From the NCBI GenBank assembly GCA_036401395.1, contig DASWUZ010000300.1, positions 1 through 18,011 on the forward strand: a stretch of DNA of 18,011 nucleotides, read 5' to 3'. Position numbers and translations under genes: made by a program. The notes beneath the pieces were generated by a model that searched no databases, had not been told where the DNA came from, and worked only from the letters and a program-made list of their open reading frames with translations. How positions within the stretch are numbered: position 1 is the first letter of the stretch; the number at the start of each line of letters is the position of its first letter. The stretch comes from DASWUZ01 sp036401395 (lineage in GTDB: Bacteria > Acidobacteriota > Terriglobia > Terriglobales > Acidobacteriaceae). Below, in pieces: positions 1 through 7,820 of this stretch.

Positions 1-12
1 GAGAGCCAGCCC

Positions 13-309
13 ATGAAGGCCGCATGTACAGATCCGATCATAAATCCCGGCAACCTTGCCGGCCACATTATCCATATCGGGTCAGGGGGATCATCGTCGG
101 TCACCCGCAAAGACATAATCGCCTTGAAGGCAGCATTCGAAGCAGTTGGAAAGACCCCGGACTTCGCTGGCTTTTGGCCGGCAGCTAAAAGCCTGATAGT
201 CTCGCTACTAAATGTTAAGCCCTCGATTCCTTCTCGTTTCCGGGTAGTGCTGCAAATACTTGCGATGACCGGAGACCAGATATTCCTGAGGAGAAAAGAA
301 CCTAAGTGA
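13..309 (+). CDS. Unrecognised protein with GHIIHIGSGG motif, possibly 5'-partial
   Basis: I do not recognise this protein. The reading frame is open from base 1, so the ATG at 13 may be internal and the true start may lie left of the window; no ribosome binding site is visible in the 12 bases before it. As read it has 98 residues. Residues 17-26 read GHIIHIGSGG, nearly the same as the last residues of the next gene (GHVIHIGSGG). Here the motif is followed by about 70 more residues with a mixed hydrophobic/basic composition and no signal peptide or clear membrane segment. The shared motif suggests this gene and the next are related, with a different C-terminal continuation here. Function unknown; whether the whole frame is coding is uncertain. 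Confidence 0.45.
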   Translation: MKAACTDPIINPGNLAGHIIHIGSGGSSSVTRKDIIALKAAFEAVGKTPDFAGFWPAAKSLIVSLLNVKPSIPSRFRVVLQILAMTGDQIFLRRKEPK

Positions 310-385
310 CCTGGCTGAACACATCCGAGCGATGGATTTAGGCAACCCGGCTTGACGGTGTTTACAGGAAGTACTGGAGAAGATT

Positions 386-721
386 GTGTCCACGATAATC
401 ATCGATGTTCCCCGCCGCGAGACAGGTATCATCCACGTTCCAATGGATGCGGAGGTCTACCTCCATTTCAAGGAAGACGTGACCTTCTGCAACAACAACC
501 GCGATGCATTTGAACCTTACCTGCCGTGCAACATATTTTTCAAGGCGGGCGATGCGTGGGGACCGGCTGTCCCTGTTCACGATGCAGATGGGGTGGATGT
601 GGCCTTCACCTGGAACCCCGGCCACGAAAGATGCAAGGCTCCATGTGAATCGGCAGGCCGGAAGAAGGTCGTATTCGACGGTGGCGGCCATGTCATCCAT
701 ATAGGTTCGGGCGGTGGCTGA
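386..721 (+). CDS. Small unrecognised protein ending in GHVIHIGSGGG
   Basis: The protein has 111 residues and a GTG start; GGAG sits about 8 bases upstream, which supports this start over later ones. The sequence alternates in a beta-strand-like pattern (IIIDVP, GIIHVP, EVYLHF, NIFFKAG, DVAFTW), so a small all-beta fold is plausible. It has four cysteines (35, 48, 83, 87) and a C-terminal tail GGGHVIHIGSGGG that stops right after the glycines. No signal peptide is seen. The conserved aromatic, Cys and His residues could suit metal binding or a cupredoxin-like sandwich, but that is a guess from appearance only. It lies 76 bases after the preceding frame, which carries the same tail motif, so the two may be a paralogous pair. 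I do not recognise the family. Confidence 0.6.
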   Translation: MSTIIIDVPRRETGIIHVPMDAEVYLHFKEDVTFCNNNRDAFEPYLPCNIFFKAGDAWGPAVPVHDADGVDVAFTWNPGHERCKAPCESAGRKKVVFDGGGHVIHIGSGGG

Positions 722-960
722 AGCGCTGTTGTGTATGCTGCGTCAATGGAAAACGTTGGCATTGCCACGTCCCTAGAAGCCCAAGACTCGATTCGCTGTA
801 GGAAGTTCTAAGCCCCCATCCACGTTGGGATGGCAGGACTACAGCAGCCTGCCGGAAAAGAACCCTTCCCTGTGCTGCGGCGTCTACATAACTGATGGTT
901 CCTCACCGTATCCATAGCCTGGCGTCCTTTGAGAGCACTCTGGCCAGCGCTAAGCGCACC

Positions 961-2166
961 ATGGTGCTCAGCGAGATTGTGCGTCTTGCATTGGACAGCT
1001 TCCGCGCGAGCAAGGTGCGCTTTGCGCTCACTGCGCTCGGCATGGTGATTGGGTCTGCTTCGTTGATTCTTGTGGTCACCATCGGGATGACCGGCAAGGA
1101 GTACATCGTCAACGAGTTGCAGAGCATCGGCACTAACATGGTGGAGCTCGAGTACTCGGGCGGGGGCGCCGGAGCAGTCACGGACACCCGCAGCGATTTT
1201 CTGACTCGCGATGATGAGGCTGCGGTCGTCGAACAGGTTCCTGCGGTTGCGGCTTCGTCGCCAATGCTCGAAATGCATGATCGCATCAGCTTTGGTGGCG
1301 GAGTGGTCAAGGACGTTCTGGTGCTGGGGGTCAGTCCGCAATACCGGGATGTGCGAAATCTGGTGGTGCTATCAGGGCGCTTCTTCGATGAGCAGGATGA
1401 GCAGACACACACCAAGGCGGCCGTTGTGACGCAGCCGTTTGCGCGTGAGCGCTTCGGGAGCGCCGACGCTGCGATCAATCAGAGTTTCGAACTCCACGGC
1501 ATCCCCTTTACCGTGATTGGCACTTTCAAAGAGCGAATCGACACCTTCGGACAGACTGAGATTGCCGACGAGACGATCCTGGTTCCATATACAGTGGCCC
1601 GCTACTTCCAGGGGACGGACACAGTCAAACAGATTTTCTTTTCCATTCGAGACCGCAACGACGTGGTCGAGGCCTCGAAACAGATCGTCAAGGTTGTGCA
1701 AAGCCGTCATCAGCCCAGCTCGGTGTACACCGCATTCAATATGATCGGGATGCTTACTACTGCCGAAGAGATTGCGAATGCCCTTACTATCGTGCTGTTC
1801 CTGGTATCTGCAGTCACCCTCGCGGTGGGTGGAGTGGGCATCATGAACATCATGCTGGCCAACGTTCGCGCCCGTATCCGGGAGATCGGCATTCGCAAGG
1901 CGCTTGGCGCGACGGCGCGCGAGATCAAGCTTCAATTCCTGGTGGAGGCGGTCTTCATCTCGCTGAGCGGCGGCCTGGTTGGAGTCGGAGTCGGACTCGC
2001 CATTCCGCTCTCGGTGCGCTTCTTCACTGACTACCAGCTACCCATCTCGAGCGTTTCTATCGTAGTGGCGCTGGTTACCTCGACGCTGGTCGGAGTTATA
2101 TTCGGCACATTGCCGGCCACCCGGGCGGCCCAGCTTGATCCGGTTGAGTCGCTGAAATACGAGTAG
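961..2166 (+). CDS. MacB/FtsX-type ABC transporter permease
   Basis: This is an inner-membrane permease subunit of the MacB/LolC/FtsX type. An N-terminal membrane helix (residues about 19-40, RFALTALGMVIGSASLILVV) is followed by a roughly 220-residue periplasmic MacB-PCD-like domain and three C-terminal helices. The typical FtsX-domain stretch GGVGIMNIML...RIREIGIRKALGAT is clear, and the protein ends ...DPVESLKYE as the family does. From the ATG at 961 it has 401 residues, about normal for the permease half alone. An ATG at 895 would add 22 polar residues with no family likeness and no ribosome site, so 961 is preferred, though its own ribosome site is weak. Family members mechanically couple an ATPase to envelope substrates such as peptides, lipoproteins or macrolides. 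No ATPase or membrane-fusion gene is adjacent here, so the substrate cannot be inferred. Confidence 0.88.
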   Translation: MVLSEIVRLALDSFRASKVRFALTALGMVIGSASLILVVTIGMTGKEYIVNELQSIGTNMVELEYSGGGAGAVTDTRSDFLTRDDEAAVVEQVPAVAASSPMLEMHDRISFGGGVVKDVLVLGVSPQYRDVRNLVVLSGRFFDEQDEQTHTKAAVVTQPFARERFGSADAAINQSFELHGIPFTVIGTFKERIDTFGQTEIADETILVPYTVARYFQGTDTVKQIFFSIRDRNDVVEASKQIVKVVQSRHQPSSVYTAFNMIGMLTTAEEIANALTIVLFLVSAVTLAVGGVGIMNIMLANVRARIREIGIRKALGATAREIKLQFLVEAVFISLSGGLVGVGVGLAIPLSVRFFTDYQLPISSVSIVVALVTSTLVGVIFGTLPATRAAQLDPVESLKYE

Positions 2167-2171
2167 CTAAA

Positions 2172-2197
2172 GGCTGGACCATCACCCCGGTCCTGCC
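2172..2197. terminator. Hairpin between convergent genes, possible bidirectional terminator
   Basis: The arms 2172-2180 (GGCTGGACC) and 2189-2197 (GGTCCTGCC) pair over nine positions with one internal mismatch, around an 8-base loop. The hairpin starts six bases after the permease stop codon and ends ten bases before the stop of the convergent small gene, the right place for a terminator of both. There is no T-tract on either strand, so intrinsic termination would be weak; it may instead protect 3' ends. Confidence 0.45.
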
Positions 2198-2206
2198 ACA
2201 AAGCAA

Positions 2207-2449
2207 CTACATGACCAGCGCTACTCTTTCAAGCACCTGCTGCATGCGGTCAAAGCTGCAACACACTCCCTCAAGAAGATGTACCGCGGAGCGCAGGTCT
2301 TCAGCATTGGTGCCATAACCGCGGCCCGACAGGAAACAAGTGACGACTTCAGCAGCCTGCCAGGAATCCAGCCCTGAGTGGAGAAGTTCATTTCGCAAGT
2401 TGGCCAGTTCGGTAACAGAAAATTTCTCGACCATGTTGTTGCTGATCAT
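2207..2449 (-). CDS. Small conserved-looking hypothetical protein
   Basis: The protein has 80 residues from the ATG at 2449, or 75 from a second ATG at 2434 (MVEKFSV...). GAGGG lies just 5' of the first ATG but very close to it; at the second ATG the spacing is too long, so the start is unsettled. The sequence reads like a compact helical protein: VTELANLRNELLHSGLDSWQAAEVV, then FLSGRGYG, then a second helical part ending LERVALVM. It has no membrane segment or signal peptide. From memory, similar 75-80-residue proteins of unknown function occur in Acidobacteriota, but I cannot verify this. It is convergent with the permease gene and lies on the same strand as the Trm112-like gene 330 bases upstream. 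Function unknown. Confidence 0.6.
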   Translation of the reverse strand: MISNNMVEKFSVTELANLRNELLHSGLDSWQAAEVVTCFLSGRGYGTNAEDLRSAVHLLEGVCCSFDRMQQVLERVALVM

Positions 2450-2780
2450 TGCCCTCGACCTCGCTTGAGAGATGCAGTGCGGTTGCCCGGGCCCGGCTGG
2501 TACAAACCCATTTCTGGATTTGCACGGTTAGACACCGGAGGGCCGCTATTCGTTGCTGCGGCCTTTTCCCGGCCCGCTATTTTGCGTATTTCTTTCCCGT
2601 CCAATCAGGCAATTCCTCTGCAAACGGATAATCCCGATTACCGTCTGCGTCCGGCTGCTTTTGCCCGCGAGTCTCTATCGGTATCTCCGGCGTTTTGTCT
2701 ATGAGCCGGAACAGATGAGTGCCGGAATGCCCAAGATGGGACGTAGATGTATGGCGGCGAGACACTTGCGGCAGCCGCGT
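2450..2780. other. 331-base gap without a convincing gene
   Basis: This lies between two minus-strand genes. Several overlapping frames of 60-110 codons exist on both strands, but none has a ribosome site, a coherent hydrophobic pattern or a recognisable motif. One minus-strand frame (2577-2765, GTG start) ends in the protein-like stretch RDYPFAEELPDWTGKKYAK but its first half looks random. No tRNA, known riboswitch or clear terminator is visible. It could be an untranslated spacer or the remains of a gene. Confidence 0.4.
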
Positions 2781-3014
2781 TCAATCCCGCTTGGCCGGAG
2801 GGAGCGCGCGTCCTTCCAGTAGCACGGGAATTCCATCGACCACGGGATAAAGGTTCCCGCAGTCTACGCATTGGAAGAATTCTGAGTAGCAATGGCTTTT
2901 CGGGCAGTTAGCTGTAGTCCTGGCAGGTTCCGCTGCCGCTATGCAATGCTTCAAGGGGCCCAAGCAGACGGGGCACACCACATAGCCCGGTAGTTCGGCA
3001 GTGAGTTCGGCCAT
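2781..3014 (-). CDS. Trm112/UPF0434-like zinc-knuckle protein
   Basis: This 77-residue protein matches the Trm112p-like (UPF0434/YcaR) family. Two CxxC knuckles, C14-P-V-C17 and C49-V-D-C52, are followed by the family's hallmark NLYPVVDGIPVLLEG. Bacterial members are small cytosolic proteins, and eukaryotic Trm112 is a zinc-binding activator of several methyltransferases; the bacterial role is poorly defined. The stretch between the two knuckles (about 31 residues, with extra cysteines at 24, 37 and 42) is longer than in the E. coli protein as I remember it, so there seems to be an insertion of some 15 residues. The start at 3014 fits the family N-terminus but has no strong ribosome site. The gene is divergent from folD, with a gap of about 120 bases that must hold both promoters. 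Confidence 0.82.
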   Translation of the reverse strand: MAELTAELPGYVVCPVCLGPLKHCIAAAEPARTTANCPKSHCYSEFFQCVDCGNLYPVVDGIPVLLEGRALPPAKRD

Positions 3015-3133
3015 TCGACAAGTTTATCGCCAGCACCGATGTGCATCCATTACCATGACGAAGGGTCGCTGCTGATAGGTCATCTATCTGCACCGCGGCG
3101 CACTTGAGTTGCATCTATGGGTATCCACAGTAC

Positions 3134-4078
3134 ATGACTAGTCGGGGCAGTTTGACGACACCGAGGCTCCTGAACGGGACTGAGATCGCGGTCGCGATCA
3201 AGCTCGAAGTGGCTGTAGAGGTCTCTAGTCTGAGAGAGCAAGGCATTCAGCCCGGTCTAGCGGCGGTGCTTGTAGGGGACTCTCCTGCATCGCAAATTTA
3301 CGTGCGAAGTAAGGTCAAGGCCTGCGAAGAACTGGGCATCTTCAGCGATCTGATCACTCCGCCGGCGACAGTTACTACAGACGAGATGCTGGCTTTGATC
3401 GCAAGTTTGAATTCGCGCGAGGACGTAGACGGCATCCTCGTCCAACTGCCTTTGCCGGGCCAGGTTGATGCCAAGCGGCTGCTGGAGGCCGTTTCGCCGG
3501 ATAAGGATGTGGACGGGTTCCACCCTGTCAACGTGGGCCGGCTGCAAACCGGCCAGCCCGCCCTTGCGCCCTGTACGCCGGCAGGCATGATCGAAATCCT
3601 CAAGCGCAGCGGCCTGCCGATTGCTGGAGAGAACGCCGTGGTGCTGGGGCGAAGCGACATCGTCGGAAAACCCATAAGCATCCTGCTGCTGCAGCAGAAT
3701 GCCACGGTGACGATATGTCACAGCAGGACCCGAGACATTGCCGCCCATTGCCGAAGCGCGGACATATTGGTCGCAGCTATCGGCAAGCCGGGTTTCGTTA
3801 CCCCCGACATGGTGAAGCCGGGCGCTACTCTGCTCGACGTAGGCATCAATCGCATTGTCGACCGCGAGATGTTCGATGAGTTCTTTGCCGGCGACACCCG
3901 GCGTGAGGAAATGTTCCTATTGAAGGGTTCGACATTGGTTGGCGACATACACCCTCGGGCCTTCGCTGGAGCTGGGGCTTATACCCCGGTCCCTGGGGGC
4001 GTTGGGCCACTCACCATCGCTATGTTAATGGCCAACACGGTGAGAGCTGCAAAGCTGAGACGTGGTCTGCCGCTTTGA
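3134..4078 (+). CDS. folD: Bifunctional methylenetetrahydrofolate dehydrogenase/cyclohydrolase
   Basis: FolD oxidises 5,10-methylene-THF to methenyl-THF with NADP and hydrolyses it to 10-formyl-THF, supplying one-carbon units for purine and formyl-Met synthesis in the cytosol. Clear motifs, numbered from the ATG at 3134: Y56-VRS-K60 (catalytic Lys), DGILVQLPLP (99-108), DKDVDGFHPVNVGRL, PCTPAGM, the dinucleotide-binding VVLGRSDIVGKP (169-180) and the C-terminal PVPGGVGPLTIAMLMANT. The 314 residues are slightly longer than usual (about 285-300) because of an acidic insert near 244-266 (DREMFDEFFAGDTRREEMF). A TTG at 3104 would add ten residues; ATG 3134 is chosen because the family starts shortly before the LLNGTEIA segment. 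Neither start has a good ribosome site. coaE follows after 38 bases, so co-transcription is likely. Confidence 0.95.
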   Translation: MTSRGSLTTPRLLNGTEIAVAIKLEVAVEVSSLREQGIQPGLAAVLVGDSPASQIYVRSKVKACEELGIFSDLITPPATVTTDEMLALIASLNSREDVDGILVQLPLPGQVDAKRLLEAVSPDKDVDGFHPVNVGRLQTGQPALAPCTPAGMIEILKRSGLPIAGENAVVLGRSDIVGKPISILLLQQNATVTICHSRTRDIAAHCRSADILVAAIGKPGFVTPDMVKPGATLLDVGINRIVDREMFDEFFAGDTRREEMFLLKGSTLVGDIHPRAFAGAGAYTPVPGGVGPLTIAMLMANTVRAAKLRRGLPL

Positions 4079-4116
4079 TTCGCTGGATAGCTAGATATTA
4101 GGGAGGCGCGCCTGAC

Positions 4117-4848
4117 ATGCTTCGCGTGGGGCTCACCGGCGGGCTAAGCAGCGGGAAATCTACGGCCGCGCATCTGTTCGCAGCTTTAGGGGTCTATGTA
4201 ATTCAGGCGGACGAGATTGGCCGGGAGCTGATGCAGCCCGGGCAAGCAGTCTTCCGTGAGCTGGTTGGACATTTTGGGAATGGGATTGTGTCGGCGGATG
4301 GCAGGTTGGATCGCGGGAGACTTGCCGAGCTTGCATTTCGTTACGGACGTCTGGGCGAGTTGAACCGGATCGTCCATCCGGCTGTGATAGCGGAGGAGGA
4401 GGCGAGGATGGCTGCCATCTTCCACAGCGATCAGCGTGCCATTGTGATGGTTGAGTCCGCATTGATTTTTGAAGCAAGTGGCGAGTCAACGGGGCACGGC
4501 GGCAACGATTCTGACGGCAATGAGAAGCAATGGGGCAGGGGGACGGTACCAGGGTGGCGACAACGATTTGATCGCATCATCCTGGTCATAGCTGCCGACG
4601 ACCAAAAGGTTGCCCGATACGTTGGCCGGGGCCTGGAGCGCGGCTCGAATGCGCCTGCTCCGGGGTCCAACCCGGAAAGAGATCTGCGGGTGGCGGCGAA
4701 GTTGAGGCTTGCGGCGCAGATACCCGACAGCGAAAAGATTCCGTTCGTGGATTACGTGATTGACAACAGCGGCAAGTTACCGGAGATGGAAACGGCAGTA
4801 AACCACATATACGAAAAGCTCAAAGCCGAAGCATCCCAAAGAAGGTAG
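4117..4848 (+). CDS. coaE: Dephospho-CoA kinase
   Basis: CoaE phosphorylates dephospho-CoA with ATP, the last step of coenzyme A synthesis. The P-loop GLTGGLSSGKST (residues 5-16), the QADEIGREL segment (substrate-site Asp, residue 32), LNRIVHP (82-88) and VVES-like VMVESALIFE (110-119) are all in family order. A GGGAGG about ten bases before the ATG supports the start. At 243 residues it is about 40 longer than typical: there is a Gly/Asn/Asp-rich insert at about 121-148 (SGESTGHGGNDSDGNE...) between the ES-LIFE strand and the FDRIILV strand, and a second one at about 172-187 (LERGSNAPAPGSNPERD). Both sit at surface loops and leave the core motifs intact, so activity is expected. It lies between folD and the protease gene in a probable operon. 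Confidence 0.93.
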   Translation: MLRVGLTGGLSSGKSTAAHLFAALGVYVIQADEIGRELMQPGQAVFRELVGHFGNGIVSADGRLDRGRLAELAFRYGRLGELNRIVHPAVIAEEEARMAAIFHSDQRAIVMVESALIFEASGESTGHGGNDSDGNEKQWGRGTVPGWRQRFDRIILVIAADDQKVARYVGRGLERGSNAPAPGSNPERDLRVAAKLRLAAQIPDSEKIPFVDYVIDNSGKLPEMETAVNHIYEKLKAEASQRR

Positions 4849-4918
4849 CCGCGCCGGCTAGTCCGCTGATGGTGGTCTGCCATCCGAGGGTCCCGGTGAA
4901 AGTAGGATAGGAACCAGC

Positions 4919-6115
4919 ATGAGATTTCGACGTGTAGTTCTCGTAGTACTGATCGTTGGTGCGTTCTGGTACTGGGCCAGCCATGGCAATCCCTTGCATG
5001 TGGGCCGGCTCGACTCCGCAGATGGCCTTTCTACCAAAGACGCGTCGAGTACACTGCTGGGCGGCGCCACCTCGCCGCTGGAGTTGACCGAGGCCCATGC
5101 TCAGCCCGCTTACGACGCGGAAGAGATCGGCAACATTCAGGTTTACAAGCGCGCACTGCCATCGGTGGTAAACATCACCTCCACCGCGGTCGCCTACGAC
5201 TTTTTTTACCAGCCTGTGCCCCAGGAAGGGCAGGGTTCAGGGTTCGTCCTTGATAAGTCCGGGCACGTGCTGACCAACTACCACGTGATTGCCAACGCGC
5301 AGCAGATCGAAGTCACCCTCAGCGACAAGCATAAATACAGGGCACGCATCGTCGGCAAGGACGCTTCCCACGATCTCGCCATGCTGCAGATAGACGCGCC
5401 GAACCTGGTTCCAGCAGTGCTCGCCGATTCGAAGAACCTGGTCGTGGGGCAAAAAGTCTACGCTATCGGAAATCCCTTCGGTTTGACGGGAACGATGACG
5501 ACCGGGATCATCAGCGCGATTCGCTCGATTCACGGGCCGCAGGGAGCGCCTATAGAAAACGCGATTCAGACGGATGCCGCTATCAACCCTGGCAATTCCG
5601 GGGGGCCGTTGCTCAATTCGCGCGCCGAGGTCATCGGCATTAATTCCCTCATCGCTACAAATCCTAACCAGGATGTGGAGCAGAGTGCAGGTATCGGATT
5701 CGCGATTCCTATAGATACGGCCAAAGCGGTGCTGGCTGATTTTGCGAAGTATGGCCGGGTAAGGCGGCCTTCGCTGGGCATATCCTCGATCTCGATCGAG
5801 CCCTATCTGGCCCAGCAAATGAACCTCGGGGCGCAATATGGTGTGCTGATTCAGCAGGTGGTCCCCGGAGGGGCTTGTGATCGTGCCGGTCTCCACGGAG
5901 GGTCACAGCAGGCCGACCTTGATAACATCCCTATTCTGCTTGGCGGCGATCTGATCGTCGGTATCGACGATCAGGAAGTGACCAGTACCCAGGACATCAG
6001 CGACGCGATGAACCGTCACGAGGCAGGGGACACAATCACCGTATCTTTTTATCGTGGACGAAGGAAGATGAGTGCCCGTGTGATCCTTGGCGAAGCACGG
6101 CAGACGCAGACATAA
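4919..6115 (+). CDS. HtrA/DegP-type serine protease with one PDZ domain
   Basis: This 398-residue envelope protease has an N-terminal basic and hydrophobic segment (RRVVLVVLIVGAFWYWA, residues 4-20) that acts as a signal anchor or signal peptide, then a trypsin-like domain and one PDZ domain. The catalytic triad is complete: H122 (LTNYHVIAN), D152 (SHDLAML) and S227 in NPGNSGGP. The PDZ domain covers about 290-390 and contains an 8-10 residue extra loop (HGGSQQADLDNIPI). The layout resembles DegS or short HtrA proteins, which cut or sense misfolded envelope proteins and can trigger stress responses. AGGATAGG about eight bases before the ATG supports the start. It follows coaE by 70 bases. An ECF sigma/anti-sigma pair occurs 9 kb away, but no link between them can be shown. 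Confidence 0.92.
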   Translation: MRFRRVVLVVLIVGAFWYWASHGNPLHVGRLDSADGLSTKDASSTLLGGATSPLELTEAHAQPAYDAEEIGNIQVYKRALPSVVNITSTAVAYDFFYQPVPQEGQGSGFVLDKSGHVLTNYHVIANAQQIEVTLSDKHKYRARIVGKDASHDLAMLQIDAPNLVPAVLADSKNLVVGQKVYAIGNPFGLTGTMTTGIISAIRSIHGPQGAPIENAIQTDAAINPGNSGGPLLNSRAEVIGINSLIATNPNQDVEQSAGIGFAIPIDTAKAVLADFAKYGRVRRPSLGISSISIEPYLAQQMNLGAQYGVLIQQVVPGGACDRAGLHGGSQQADLDNIPILLGGDLIVGIDDQEVTSTQDISDAMNRHEAGDTITVSFYRGRRKMSARVILGEARQTQT

Positions 6116-6185
6116 TTCAATACCTACTTGCGAACTACAAGCCGGTTGCTGGCGGCATCTCATCTAAAACGGCCAAGAGGTGCTC

Positions 6186-7130
6186 ATGAGCAAGTGGACC
6201 ATAGCAGATATTCCATCTCTCTCCGGCAAACGCGCGCTGATAACTGGCGCGAACAGCGGCATCGGCTTCCAGGCTGCGCGCCATCTTGCCATCGCGGGCT
6301 GCACCATTGTCCTGGCTTGCCGTGATGCAGCCAAAGGCGAGTCTGCTCGGCGAAGGATCAGGCAGGAAGTGCCCAATGCTGACATTGAAGTGGCTGGCCT
6401 GGATCTTGCAAGCCTGGCTTCTACTCGAGCCGCTGGTGAAGCCTATCTCAAGTCCGGCCAGCCGCTTGATCTGCTGATTAACAATGCTGGGGTGATGGCG
6501 ATTCCCACACGCCAGACCACTGTGGATGGATTCGAGAAACAGTTCGGGACCAATCATCTCGGCCATTTCGCGCTCACAGGTTTGCTGCTTCCTGCGATAC
6601 TTGCTGCGCCGGCTGCCCGTGTTGTAACAGTAGCCTCGATTGCGCACAAGGGCGCAAAGATGCGTTTTGAAGATTTACAGTACACGCGGGGTTATAGCCC
6701 CTGGCCCCCTTATGGTCAATCGAAGCTCGCTAACCTGCTTTTCGCGTTTGAACTAAACCGGCGGTTGGCGAGCGCTGGCAGTGCTGCCATCAGTGTTGCT
6801 GTACACCCGGGCCTGTCGAAGACATCGATCTTTTCGAGCACTCAAGGCAAGGGTCGCGGTTTGAAGAGCAGGATCGCTCCAACGTTTATGGCGCTGTTAG
6901 CGCAATCCGACGAGCAGGGAGCGTACCCCACCCTTTATGGAGCAACGTCGCCGCACGCGCTTGGCGGCCATTATTATGGGCCTGATGGCGTGCTGGAGTG
7001 GCGAGGAGCTCCGCAGGAGGTAAAAGCGAAGCCGCAGGCACTGGATGAGGCTGCAGCGGCCCGGTTATGGGAGATTTCAGAGGGCCTGACCGGCGTTCGA
7101 TATAGCGCCCTCGAACCGGCGCGAACGTGA
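6186..7130 (+). CDS. Short-chain dehydrogenase/reductase
   Basis: This is a 314-residue cytosolic SDR-family NAD(P)H-dependent oxidoreductase of the retinol-dehydrogenase/protochlorophyllide-reductase-like subgroup. Cofactor site TGANSGIG (residues 20-27), NNAG (99-102), active-site Ser near 151 (VVTVASIAHKG) and Y176-GQS-K180 are all present. CRD after the second strand (ACRDAAKG) suggests NADP(H) preference, as an Arg there contacts the 2'-phosphate in related enzymes. The ATG at 6186 is preferred to the GTG at 6180 because AAGAGG (6175-6180) lies five bases upstream of it and overlaps the GTG. The substrate cannot be told from sequence. It follows the protease gene by 70 bases and is convergent with the regulator gene, with only 30 bases and no terminator hairpin between them. 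Confidence 0.92.
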   Translation: MSKWTIADIPSLSGKRALITGANSGIGFQAARHLAIAGCTIVLACRDAAKGESARRRIRQEVPNADIEVAGLDLASLASTRAAGEAYLKSGQPLDLLINNAGVMAIPTRQTTVDGFEKQFGTNHLGHFALTGLLLPAILAAPAARVVTVASIAHKGAKMRFEDLQYTRGYSPWPPYGQSKLANLLFAFELNRRLASAGSAAISVAVHPGLSKTSIFSSTQGKGRGLKSRIAPTFMALLAQSDEQGAYPTLYGATSPHALGGHYYGPDGVLEWRGAPQEVKAKPQALDEAAAARLWEISEGLTGVRYSALEPART

Positions 7131-7160
7131 CAAGGCTGGGGAAGTCGCCGATTCTACAGC

Positions 7161-7820
7161 TTAGGCGCTGGTCATCTGCAGCAGATTTCCGGCTTCCGCA
7201 GCGGCCTCAGCCAGCACGCGATGGTGGATCGTAAACAGAGCAAGCTCCAGCCGGTCCGACACGCCTGTCTTGTCATATACGCTTCGCAGATAGTTCTTGA
7301 TCACCTGCTCAGTGGTGCCCAGGCGTATTGCGATTTCCTTGTTCTTGCATCCCTGCACTATGAGTGCGACAATCTTGATTTCTTTCGCCGTGAGCCGGTC
7401 CCGTACACGGGCCCCAACCAGGTCTTCTTCTTCAGTCTGCAAGCCGGCAGAGACCGCGTGTACACACGTGTCTCCTTGAATGATGCGTCTTACACAGTCG
7501 ATCAACGCAGCTCCAGTGACATTACGGTAGACGACACCGTGAACGCCGCCAGAAGTGTACTGATGGGAACCCTCGGAATTTTCGGCGATGGCTATCACCC
7601 GGCTGCCCGCCACCCGCGCGTGCTCCGTCAGCCGCCCCACATCAAGCCTGAGCGATGCGGCGAAAAGGACCACTGCGCCCCGGAAGGTATCAACGGCGTG
7701 GAACAATCGCTCCTTGTCAGCGCACTGCGCGATGATGCGAATGTCGTCTTCCATAGCCAGTACTTTGGCCGTTCCAGCGCGAAAAATGGCCTGATTGTCC
7801 GCAAGAATCACTTTATTCAT
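7161..7820 (-). CDS. NarL/LuxR-type regulator with degenerate receiver
   Basis: This 219-residue protein has an N-terminal CheY-like domain (about 1-120) and a C-terminal GerE/LuxR helix-turn-helix (about 141-200: LTAKEIKIVALIVQGCKNKEIAIRLGTTEQVIKNYL). The DNA-binding half is canonical. The receiver is not: the strand that normally reads VVLLDLxLP is VVLFAASL, with Ala at the phospho-acceptor position (residue 54). The usual acidic pair is D8-N9, and the switch Thr and Lys seem replaced by Ala and Arg (IAIAEN; VVYRNV). It therefore probably works without phosphorylation, perhaps as a constitutive, ligand-gated or protein-gated regulator. AGAGG eight bases before the ATG supports the start. 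It is divergent from the receiver-flavoprotein/histidine kinase operon, which makes that operon a natural candidate target. Confidence 0.88.
   Translation of the reverse strand: MNKVILADNQAIFRAGTAKVLAMEDDIRIIAQCADKERLFHAVDTFRGAVVLFAASLRLDVGRLTEHARVAGSRVIAIAENSEGSHQYTSGGVHGVVYRNVTGAALIDCVRRIIQGDTCVHAVSAGLQTEEEDLVGARVRDRLTAKEIKIVALIVQGCKNKEIAIRLGTTEQVIKNYLRSVYDKTGVSDRLELALFTIHHRVLAEAAAEAGNLLQMTSA

Noticed and set aside
895..960. Upstream ATG extending the MacB-type permease by 22 residues
   Set aside because: The added residues have no family likeness and no ribosome site precedes them; the family normally starts close to the first membrane helix as from 961.
2577..2765. Minus-strand frame ending in RDYPFAEELPDWTGKKYAK
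   Set aside because: The tail looks protein-like, but the GTG start has no ribosome site and the first half looks random; too weak to call a gene.
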